64,000 nt of DNA, from the NCBI GenBank assembly GCA_031261325.1, contig JAISKH010000077.1, positions 62,001-126,000 on the forward strand. Direction: 5' to 3'. The stretch is from Oscillospiraceae bacterium (GTDB lineage Bacteria > Bacillota > Clostridia > Oscillospirales > Oscillospiraceae). The notes under the pieces are model-generated. The model did not search any database. It was not told where the DNA came from and saw nothing but the letters and a program-made list of their open reading frames with translations. The translations under genes were made by a program, and so were the position numbers. How positions within the stretch are numbered: the first letter of the stretch is position 1; each line of letters begins with the position of its first letter. This document shows positions 27,101 through 34,800 of this stretch, piece after piece.

Positions 27101-28612
27101 CTGCTGACGCTCATCGTTGACCCGAATCTCAAGATTGACAAAACAATCACGAACCCCGCCGAAATCTCCAAGATTACCGACCCGAGCGGGAAAGAGGTCA
27201 AGGACTTGGATTCCGACCCCGACAGAATTAATGACGAAGGATTCACGAAGGACAACGAAATCAACGAACAGTATCTGAACCCCGACGGCTCGAAGAACCT
27301 CGGCCAAGACGAGGACGACTACGACATAGCGACGGCGCAAGTCCGCTCCTATGACGCGGCACTCAAAAAGTGGGTATCGCAGGTGCGTCAGACGCTGAAC
27401 GGACCGGCAGAACAAACGTTCCTCGAACCGATTAACGGAGAGCCGAAAAGCGCGGTAGAACTCCACGCGGGAGACTTCGTTGAGTACACCATTAAGGTCT
27501 ACAATCAGGGACCGAACCCGCTCTACGTGACGAAAATTTCGGATTACCTGCCTGATTCGGGACTTGTGTTTAACAACGCGTGGAACCCGGGTTGGACGCA
27601 GACATCTGCAAATGTGTTGACCTACGAAGCGAGCGCGAACCCCGCTACGCCGAACGAGCTGAACAAGAAGCTTGCGGCAGCCACATGGACGTGGGGTACG
27701 CCGCCGACAGACGGGTATGACGACACTCAAGTTACATCTATAAAGTTGATTCTGCAAGTGCAGGCGAACGCGCCCGTAAACCAGGCGTTCGACAATCTTG
27801 CCGAGATTACGGAAATCAAAGCGGAGTTCCCGGACTACATCGCAGCCGGTAAAAACGTCGCGGTACCGGGATTCCAGTTCGCAACGATACTGCGCAACGT
27901 CGTTGACATGGATTCAATACCGGACAACAATTCCTCCAACGACTACACGCCGGATGGTATACTCAAGGACAACCAAATCGAAGAGCACCACATCAATAAG
28001 TATGGTGTCGGTATCTCGAGCGACAACGAGGACTATGAAGTTCTGCCTGAGTTCGGCGCCGACAAGGATGAGGACGACCACGACATCGCGTCCGTAATCA
28101 TTGCGCCGTTGGTAGTTACAACGACACCGCCGATAATTGTGACAACGCCACCGATAATAATCATTACAACACCGCCCGTTGTAGTCACAACGCCGCCTGT
28201 TGAAACGACACCGCCGGTTGAGACAACGCCACCGGTTGAGACAACGCCGCCTGTGACGCTCACACCGACGCCGGCGACGGAAACGCCGCCCGTTACAACC
28301 ACGCCCACGCCGACGCCGCCGACGCGCGACGTATCGCTGCCGCCTCCTCCGTCAAGCGCGATTTACACACTGGTGCCGTCCGGCGACGTGTGGCTCGAAA
28401 TTGACGACGAAGGCACGCCGCGCGGCGAGTGGGTCTGGAACGAACCCGAACAGGAATGGGAGTTCGTCGAGTATGTTCCGAGCGGTCCCGCAAACCCGCC
28501 GAGAACGGGCGACGAAACAGCCTACCTCCTGCCCGCGCTGTTGCTACTGACCGCGGGAGCCGGAGCCGCAACCATTGTGATTCAGAACAGAAAGAAGAAA
28601 AAGCAAGACTAG
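18113..28612 (+). CDS. P1: giant thioester-domain, isopeptide-repeat, wall-anchored surface protein
   Basis: 3499 residues. Residues 14-36 are a signal/TM segment. Next comes a thioester-type domain: Cys111 in HITYCLDP and Gln197 in ATQMAIW (the TQxA-W signature). From about residue 413 there are eleven CnaB-like repeats of 150-165 residues, each with a first-strand V-x-K, a D-x-x-x-I-x-V-x-G motif, a late Y-x-I-x-E-T and a final Asn (for example FENEAK, VTNT). Five larger modules begin with YDAALKKW and end in an acidic D-x-DSTPD ... EDDHD stretch; three CnaB-like repeats sit between the first and second. A Thr/Pro stalk (28105-28330), a Trp-rich module (GEWVWNEPEQEWEFVEYVP) and a sorting tail (PPRTGD, hydrophobic span, RKKKKQD) close the protein. 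It should be exported by Sec and linked to peptidoglycan by a sortase not in this window. The ribosome site is GGGGGT. Confidence 0.88.
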   Translation: MENIKLRRTKRGIMAVLLTLLIILPMALVVIPGLMAEPVDIVWADSTNLTYGHSGVFAELINGEDGLFFTILGAFLQNPEKVQYFLAANKLPEEPEEPEEQPVQSWHITYCLDPMAVPGTSGGAGNVGDDEFGHRENENEFVGEYSESKILNMLNSPSNSLYKYMLATLLATGPQTTAITSAATTAASDEPERVATQMAIWATVVSMIGNDAELTAADELARGDLKVFLNGEILNPDYVFPADYDTNGILDWAPTTGINATANQLYWQAYNSAKNKIDPKPTFEPSEPPGGYVMNYDDGTYSIMLTSVGDVSLLKSDGEPTYWANLIKTELEAAFGVGSVEISDDGLTITITGDPTTAGKGITIDIVTVPVDASVFYIDPDALEPDGQAMAYFDEHYGFSPDNLELKFIRPEGDLKVDKLLTGDAADDADIFVIHVTGTFRDNGIVSDKTKHFYFNSSGTITSGYKYKLLPSGNATIDAINKQWSVDTSTSPVPVPGVIVGESYTITEGVIKTYKVVTDTYNGEEFAVSSEYTAKIGNTDIPAGGYVAGPLSATTGTTTPIAVVVVVENEAISGLLKVNKLFKESDSTPDTNLVVAIHVKGEFDEAGSGEKTKIVYFTSDGLLRDFVAGATSIDGDTAEMFIGEWKQWGLGGIEIPGAIPGTSYEIWETLIVPDGIDTYKEIAIADSEYVAAAPALVGGKHTVVIAQNETATATVTFENEAKKPELGVDKVFVGSAGTAQVVAIHVEPVDPAQGFTTDPGKTRIVYFTATGVLPNDFATFTSSIPFDVHANAVIDPIAHAWGIEGVGGARVPVLIPDVVAGQSYYIWETVYINGVETAVNIDDNGFIPDARYTVTVSGSAHTPDSGIAILTDTTAVNAPLSYTFTNEAKSLLQVDKKFPNGNKYGTNEVIAIHVTGDFSDTPAKEKIYYFTSNGLVPFPNTYKPYTAAPEIPALITITKEYTHKWGGTDPANVEGVILGKPYTIKETLITVDNDEGGVEQADITDDYTVIKISVDGAVSVEDDDGIYTIPELEASDPPASVVFENYKPEVKKTELRVDKVFAENDDSKALSHIIVIHVKGKFGASVTDTEQRFYFTATGNGLSNYNYTNIAKANVNLGSYRSTNKWGGTNNALVPDVVAGREYEVWETVIVDEQEYAVNEYYNTSGYEITPAGNPSVAQSGKVTVVQDTVVTFTYENETKEDGELLVKKVVDAAYADQSDTDIVAIHVTGKFFDGVKTKTYYFSKTVMTSPVQLPDIYVDVTPVKWNDAAQAVDGVIVGEEYEITETVYVKTGNAYVSNAKSPAAANYAVLVEVQEDQEPAQPLTSANGKYPVTVEDGETTVTVTIKNTPIPEPGTPVLKVNKKFGASGIFTETDIIMITVEGEFDEPYDDETEQYFYFAKTAVQDTPGPNGGYVDINEWNTDIAVSVPGVKDGKTYKITEQIFSAGGILKSSTDAGYLAPTYSSDPTGLINDAHEVTIDLDEQVIITVTVTNTKIPVVPKLEIEKTFTNAYRVYNGNEIIAVHVNGDFKDGTETTATNKTKIVYFTKNGTLPDLTTATLLGGHNHALVVGTKQWGTGAVNIPGVVAGDYTITETVIVKNADGSYTEQAEINAAYSYTVKVANGADSNTVTLPDSNATTTVTVNNTAVKEYDAALKKWISLVVHGTETVYNSEVEYAENARKEPLNPELVPTVVRRGDTVKFAIRVYNQCAYDMYVEEVVDYVPQGFIFDKAKNTADWSIVGYESEWNEYETGKFKPVGDVARIKYTRASGNALDQKLTKHIQTPNVWPDETNTTYELSEYTTLYLNLIVSDSATDFPTGGVKINFAEIAKETDADGREVDDRDSTPDSDDGNDNFPSDYSDDNKIDEHDSTPDYGTPARNDEDDHDPAKVTLVEDGNLEVKKVVAGDDTKAADHIVAIHVEGDYLVGAAIVHDTKTFYFSKTAQTGVTLPDVTAKVGTTAWGTTAVTVPGVIVGKSYTVTETIYVYNGTTSYEYSDEGHLRAIRNYEVKTPTEAGYVSVTIVPTSPVALTDSTKVTVTVTNTLKDSPVLTVNKLFAGGASGVVVATDIVAIDVYGVFEGSEQPQTKTVYFAASDNTYVVVTADGTKTPVEWNVPANAVPVEGVIDGETYVISERILSKNGDVYTPRTDNTMYGDAQYSGTIKNAVTGKQEVTVHVGADNAATVAITNTKAPTTPELWVEKTFTNEYRVYNGNEIIKIHVQGLFDDVGNGQTLGVKTYYFMADAVPSLKLPITYNLIGTGTAQITTASQWGSGHAVQVLGVKPGNYTIWETVIVKNVDATGKVTYTEQSVSDAGYKYTVNLGTSGVVNVPDVTGATTATVANTAVKEYDAALKKWIGKVSRIDAKGETYYPYDADVTYKDNARKEPLDPELVPTTVRRGDVVTFLIRVYNQCAYDMFVDEVVDYVPQGFIYDGSSTGPNPGWSIADYENEWTALGGGKYKPTGTVARIKYVRNALVEGNALNRILKAHITGGQPWPYGDNLAYSTEQYATLELKLTVSDNATDFPVGGIKINFAEIAKESDKDGKEVDDRDSTPDSDDGNDGFPDDYSDDNKINEHDNTPGYQDEFPDDHDDEDDHDPAKVKLEETPIYDAALKKWVSEVAAVNVQTNEPTDPVGHKEAAVGNEVKFAIRLYNQCAYDLKITEVTDYVPHHLEFDTTKPYTGGTWTLVNQATDWIAVDGKPGVYTPKNEYAAIKYTPTSPILLTRGLAEGEKWTETSKPASYEDGKNAMTLYVYLTIAADAPEGEPFINFAEISGLTDKDNHAVDDVDSTPDSDKLNDKFDEDEYVDYNGNSNDNEIDEHKKKADGTDDDTKDEDDHDPASVIVPKTPYDAALKKWIVKVSPSKNVFSYEWPMDENAIIKDANAYVDPVGPIPPVIVQRSDTVTFAIRVYNQGASPLKVKEVVDYLPEGFLFNKYISTNIGWDQIDDKTLVYTGAALNKTLAPHIPTPPGWDISLGGWPLYNITHPEYDSTQYATILLTLIVDPNLKIDKTITNPAEISKITDPSGKEVKDLDSDPDRINDEGFTKDNEINEQYLNPDGSKNLGQDEDDYDIATAQVRSYDAALKKWVSQVRQTLNGPAEQTFLEPINGEPKSAVELHAGDFVEYTIKVYNQGPNPLYVTKISDYLPDSGLVFNNAWNPGWTQTSANVLTYEASANPATPNELNKKLAAATWTWGTPPTDGYDDTQVTSIKLILQVQANAPVNQAFDNLAEITEIKAEFPDYIAAGKNVAVPGFQFATILRNVVDMDSIPDNNSSNDYTPDGILKDNQIEEHHINKYGVGISSDNEDYEVLPEFGADKDEDDHDIASVIIAPLVVTTTPPIIVTTPPIIIITTPPVVVTTPPVETTPPVETTPPVETTPPVTLTPTPATETPPVTTTPTPTPPTRDVSLPPPPSSAIYTLVPSGDVWLEIDDEGTPRGEWVWNEPEQEWEFVEYVPSGPANPPRTGDETAYLLPALLLLTAGAGAATIVIQNRKKKKQD
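19353..23055 (+). repeat. Eight tandem CnaB-like repeats in P1
   Basis: Repeat starts lie near 19353, 19828, 20279, 20777, 21270, 21720, 22179 and 22608. Each codes for V-x-K...IHV-x-G-x-F...YF...W...V-x-G-V...Y-x-I-x-ET and ends in an Asn-containing strand. Three more copies lie near 23803, 24252 and 24691. Confidence 0.8.
23059..28100 (+). repeat. Five YDAALKKW (DUF11-like) modules in P1
   Basis: Module starts lie near 23059, 25150, 25936, 26654 and 27346. Shared marks are YDAALKKW, I-x-V-x-NQ, DY-x-P-x-G, an N-x-AEI strand, and the acidic DSTPD/DSDPD to EDDHD or EDDYD tail. The first two modules are the most alike. Confidence 0.8.
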
Positions 28613-28625
28613 AGATGAATAGCGC

Positions 28626-28661
28626 GAGGGGACGTCTCGCAGAACCGTGAGACGTCCTCTC
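28626..28661 (+). terminator. Hairpin after P1
   Basis: GAGGGGACGTCTCGC pairs with GTGAGACGTCCTCTC (15 pairs, two of them G-U) around an AGAACC loop. No T-run follows, so some read-through into P2 is plausible. Confidence 0.6.
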
Positions 28662-28892
28662 AAACCGCATAAAAAATCAAGGCGTACAGATTACTCGAAT
28701 GAGTTACAAAAGCAGTTACTAACGAAACGTGTCACTTAAACTGAACACTAAAGCAAGACGCGAGGGTGACGCGGTTTAACCGCGCAACACACAATAACCC
28801 GCAGATGTCGGCGCAAAGCGAGCGCGCATCATAGGGAGGACGAGCGGCGGAGCGGATTAGTCCGCAGCCCGCATTTATGAGGGGGACATAAC
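28662..28892 (+). promoter_or_regulatory. P1-P2 spacer and P2 leader
   Basis: I found no clear sigma-A promoter here. The region holds GTTACA (28703-28708) and GTTACT (28715-28720), a perfect dyad GCGGTT-T-AACCGC near 28771, and a short hairpin GCGGATTAGTCCGC near 28853. A strong GAGGGGGA ribosome site precedes the P2 ATG. Confidence 0.35.
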
Positions 28893-31800
28893 ATGAAAAT
28901 TCTGAATATTAAGCATAGGCGCAAGCTCTGGGCAGCGCTCGTCGCAATTGTGCTGATAATCCCGATATTGCTGGTATTGCTGCCTGCCGCGGCGCTTTAC
29001 GACGGACAAGAAGTTACGCTGGAATGGCACGCATCTCTCTATCAGCGTTACCGTAAGCCGACGCAAAGCGAATCCGACGCTTACGGTGGTATATTTAACG
29101 AACTCGTCGGTCACGGTATAATGGGTAACTATTACAGCATCGCGGCGGACGGTACGCATTACGTCACATACTGCATTGACCCGGGTACAAGTCCGATTAG
29201 CGGTGGTCATATATTGGCTGACAATATACGGCATGGTTCTCTGGACGCGAAACAAAAGATAATGCTCAGCTACGTTCTGGGGCATGGTCAACAAAATTAT
29301 AAACAGGACAATTATGACGATGCCGAGGGCATACTCCGTACCGCGACGCAGGTCGCCTGCTGGATGATTGGTATGCGCGTGTACAATAATACGGCTGCGC
29401 TAGATTATCTGGTACCCGCCGACGGCGTTTCAGGCAACCCGTTTGCCGTGCAACCTGAAGTAACAAGAAAAGCGCGCGAGCTGCTTGACGGCGGCTTAGC
29501 GGCTGCGTCAATGGAAAACGTGAACCTCGGCTTAAGAACGATGACGTGGGTTGAAGGCGGAACGCCGTACCCGCAATTCAGAGCTACGTTTAATAACCCG
29601 AACATCGGCGCGTGGCTTAACAATACTGCCCTCGAAAGCAAAATCAACGCCGCGGGATTTACAATCACCAACCGCAACAGCGGTTCGATGACGCTTCAAG
29701 GCGTTCCCAATGGGTATCCTACAACAACCACCGCGAGCATTCACGAGACATATAACCTCGGACTGGAGTTCATGGCATCGTATTTCTGCGTCATTGGTAA
29801 AAATGAAGAACTCCAGAATATGGTTACGATTTCGCATAACGAAACTCATAATGCTACGTTCGACCTTCAGCTTGAAGTTCCCGTTCCGAATTTGGAAGTG
29901 CAAAAGAGAGTCAGCGACCCCGCCTACACGGGCGACACAAGCTTTAAGGATTTATTCCGCATAACCGTGACGGGCGACATAAACGACAAAACACAGAAAT
30001 ATGTATATTTCCAAGACGGAAAAAGCGGTACCGGCGCCACCCGGAACGACCCTGCGGGGCTGGACACGTTTGTTAAAATACCTAATCCCGTATTTGGAGA
30101 CACGTATACTGTGACAGAAGCGGTATGGCGTGATGGCGATTGGCGAAATATTACGACATATCCGATATACAGAAACGCCGTTAGCGGTACGCGTACCGTC
30201 TCACCGAGTACTGAGGGCAAAATCACCGTCGATAACAACGCGACGCATCTGAAAGTCACAAAGGTGCTGGAGCCGGGCACAACGCAGGACTACACCTCGG
30301 ATATTTTCCGCATTGAGGTAACTCCTGCAAGCAGGTCGGCGTTCGCGCCGGGTTCGTCCTCGCCAAAAAGTTACTTCTTCTCGGCAACCGGCACCGGAAA
30401 CGGCTTAGACAAAACAACTCCCGCCGCCTTTGGCACACTGGTTGAAGTGCCGGATGTGATGATAGGTCACACTTACGAAGCGACAGAGTACGTGACTCGT
30501 CTTAGCACGGGCGTAGAAACCCCGACGGGCAGACTTTATAAAGCTACGGTCTCGAAGTCCGGCTCAACAGCGTATAACAGCCAGCAGATTATCACCGTAT
30601 CGAACAGCGCGCCGCATTTGGAGCTGACGAAAAACGTCTTACCACGCGGCAGCGAATACACCGACACGGATATTATCCATATCCAACTAAAAGGAATATT
30701 CATTGACCCGGACGGCGAGAAAGACCACAAGGACTTCTACATACGCCCGAGAGAGAGCGGCTCAAGCCCCGCGAAGTACACAGGCGCGAACACAGCGGCA
30801 GACCCGTACAACCCGGGCGTGCCGATTGACGTGCAAGGCGTGCTGTACAATCAGGAGTACGAGATTATCGAGTCCGTCATTCGCGGTACAATTGACTACC
30901 CGATTAACGACTCGAACCTGATGTACAGACAAGGCGCGATAACGGTTAGCGGCACGACGCTCACACCCGATAAAAAGTTCACGATTCCCGACGCGGCAAA
31001 CGCGCTTATACCGACTAAAGTGACGGTAGCCATCGCCAACTCTACGCCGCTGCTTGAGCTGAACAAGGTTGCGACCCTGCGCGGCAGCGAATACGACACC
31101 TCGGACATCGTGCATATCCGCATCTCGGGCGACTTCATTGACGACAGCACGATAGCGCCCAGACCGGCTTTCCACGACTACTACTTCAAGTCGGCGGCGA
31201 ACACAAATCCGAACTTGACATACAACAACGGGACGATTGACCCGGCGTTCCTGCATAACTTCAGCCCTGCGGGAACCGACACAAACAAGTTCGTCGTCAA
31301 AGGCGCGCTGTTTGACACGGAGTACACCGTAACGGAAACAATCATTCGCGGCGGAATAGAGTACGCAGGCGATGATGCAACGTCACTTTACGGTCCGATT
31401 GTTAAAACCCCGGCAGCACCGTTTACCATATCGGAGCCGATAATACCCGGTACGCAACCCGTCGCGGGCACCGTGAAGATTGAGATTGCGAACGAAACCC
31501 CGCTGTTGACGCTGCTGAAAGTGTTTGACACAAAGGGCAGCGAGTACCTGCCGGACGACATTATCCATATCCGTCTGTACGGCGACTACATCGACACAAA
31601 CGGCAAGAAAACTAACAGCTACCACGACTACTACATTCAGGCGGGAACAGCCGTAACAGATAAATACACCGACAAAGACGGCAACCCCAATCAGCCAATC
31701 CCGAACCATACAACTACACCCGAATCCAAGCAGTTGTACGCACGCGGTGAAGTAATCATCGTCGAGGGCGTTCAGTTCGGCAAGACATACAGAATCGAAG

Positions 31801-34800
31801 AGACAGTCATACGCCGTATCTCCGCGACGGAGTTTAAGGAGTACAGCGTTGCCGACTCCAAAAAGCTGTACAATCTCGACCCGGAAAAAGACATAACAAC
31901 AAATCCGACTTTGGCGAAAGAAAACCCGTCAAGCGTAAAAGTTGATGTTGGCGCGAACGCGAGCGTCGCGGTGGAGATTAAGAACGAAACGCCGCTGTTG
32001 CAGCTTGTGAAGAACTTCACGCTCGCGGACGGCGAATACGCAGAAACCGACATTATCCACATTCGCCTGACAGGTCGCTTTATCGACACGAACGGCGACA
32101 AGGGCGCAACAGGCTACCACGACTACTTCATCAAAGCACCGGGTAGTACGGTGGGCGATAGCATAACCTACACGGCTAACGCGGTTTACGGCGGCGGTTC
32201 ACAACCCGCGCCGAACTCGAACACAACGCCGCAGTCCGCTCCGTATGTATCGAAGATTTACGCGGCTGACGAAACAATTACGGTTCAGGGCGCGATGTTC
32301 GATGAGATTTACACGATAACAGAGACTGTCATTCGCGGTCGGGACGGCACCTATGTGGAGTACAGCGAAGCCGACTCGCACAAGATGTACGCTCTGGACG
32401 ATATGACAATCGTTCCCGCTGCCGGTGACGTTAGCACAGGCACGGGCGACGCAAAGGTCTACAAAGTAAAGGTTAACCCGGGCACGCAGAACAGCGTCAT
32501 GATAACGGTGCACAACACCACGCCCAAGCTTGAACTGATTAAGACGTTCGAGCGCGTCGGCGACCAGTACAAGCAGACGGACATAGTGCACATCGTGCTG
32601 CACGGTCGTTTCATCGACGACAACAACGGTAATGGCGCGAACGGTGCGCTACTCGAAAAGAGCGAAAAGCACTACTACTTCCGCGCAACGCCGGGTACAT
32701 GGGGAACTTCGACGTATGCCCCGATAGGCAGCACGACGGAATCGGTTGCAATACCCGACCCGAGATACCCCGAGACGGAATTGTACAATCCCGACACGTT
32801 AGTAAACGTGCTGGGCGTGCTGTTCGACACGAATTATACGGTGTCGGAGACGGTGATTCGCTTTGTTCAGGACGAGATAACACCGAACGGCAGATGGCAG
32901 GAGTTCGAGGACGAAGTGCTGTACCATTTCGATGTGTACAACACAGTTAAAGGGCAAAATGTGCCCGCGTCGCCCGTTCCTTTGAAGAACAATCTGCTCA
33001 ACATACCTCACCCGACGGAATTAACTGCCACGACTAACAAGATAGCGGTTTCGGGCAAGATTACGATGGTAAACACGCCGCGACCCGAGCTGTACGTCAA
33101 CAAAGTCGTCGCGCGCACGGTTCCCGCGGAGTACAGCCCTGTGTTTGTAATAAACGTAACGGGCAAATTCGCCGTGAGCGAGATTGACGAAAATATCTAT
33201 ATCAACAATATCAACAATATCAACAATAAAAAAGAAGATGGCATTACATGGAATTACCCCGGTCAATACGGCAGAGACCCGATTCCGCACTTCTACGACG
33301 ACCAATGGTGGAACGGTACTAAAGTAGAAAGAACCGAGAAGTTCTACTTCACGGTTAACGGCGAATACGTTGAACTGAAAGACGCAAATGACAACATTAT
33401 CTACGAGGGCAACACATACCTGTGGGGCGCGGTAGGCGACATTCTTGCCGCCGCGAATCAGACGGCGGGCGACAAGGCTTATGTGCCGCACACGGTGTAC
33501 GAAGAGGAATACGAGATTACCGAGGACGTGATATGGCACCGCAACGACAACGCAGGCGGCGCGTGGGAGCTGCACCCGGCGAAAGACTTCTACAAGATGA
33601 CGATGACGGGCGACGACGTTACGACAGTAGTGGACGGTAACGGAACGAAAGTGAGCAGCGAAGGTCATAATGCGGTCGCGACGGATGGCGCGAAGTATGT
33701 AGTAAAGCCGCAGATGCCCACAAAGGGCAACGGAGTTGCGTATCCCGTGTACGACCATGTGCGTAACGCGGCGAGAGAGTATGACGCGGCGCTGCGCAAG
33801 TGGATTTCAAAGATTGAGCCGAAGCTCGGCGGTACACTACCGGCGACAGGCGAGTTCCCGGAGCCTGAAAACGGCGTGTTCATTCCGATGCCGTGGGTAG
33901 TGCGCGGCGACACGATTGAGTTCAAGGTCAAGGTGTACAACCAGAGCGCGTATGACACAATCGTCACAGAGGTAACGGACTACGTACCAGTAGGGTTTAC
34001 ATTTGACCCGAGTGACCCGCAGAACGCCTATTGGTCGATTGAGGACTTTAGGGACGAGTGGACAGCACTTAGTGACGGTTCATACAAGCCGAAGTCGGAC
34101 AATAAAACCAATGGTAACGGCGGCACCGACGGCGCGGCGAGAATTAAGTACGCATGGGCACTAAACAACGACCTCGACCACGTGCTCGCGCCGCACCTCG
34201 ACTACGAGGGCGAGTGGGGTACAGAAGCCGGCGAGAGCAAGTCGTATACGGGTGTAGATGCAAACGGTAACTATCAGTACACAACGCTGACCATCAGGCT
34301 GAAAATCGGCACCGCCGTTAAGAGCAATATGCACATCATAAACTTTGCGGAAATCACAGACATGACGGACGGCTTCCGCCAAGGTGGCACAGGCAAGGGC
34401 TTCCCTGTAATAGACAAGGACTCCTACGCCGACAACAGCTTCGACAATGACGGAACAATAAAGAAAGCGAACCGCGACAACGATGGAACGTTCTGGGTTA
34501 AAGAGGAGGGCGTGGAGCCGCTGGTTATATATGACGAGAACGACCCGGAGTATGACGCGAACGACCCGGATAAGCTCGGCAAGCCAGCCAATCCGGAGTT
34601 CGGTGCACCGCTGGACAACAACACGGTTGAGGACAACGAGATTGAAGAGCACCGTTTTGTTAAGGACGTAACGAAGTCCGATACCCCTGCGGACGGAAGC
34701 AGCACGAGTGGTAAAGCTGCCAACAAGGAAGAGGACGACCACGACGTAGCGGGCGTATACGTAACCGCATACGACGTAGCCCTCCGCAAGTGGATTGCAG

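Noticed and set aside
19353..28100. CRISPR array or tandem DNA satellite
   Set aside because: The repeats are 450-1000 bases, lie in one open frame and are conserved mainly at protein level.
28740..28892. Cyclic di-GMP or other riboswitch in the P1, P2 or P3 leaders
   Set aside because: Fragments such as CGCAAAGC (P2) and GCGGGGTTAC (P3) recall the GEMM core, but the full pattern and pairing are missing in each case.
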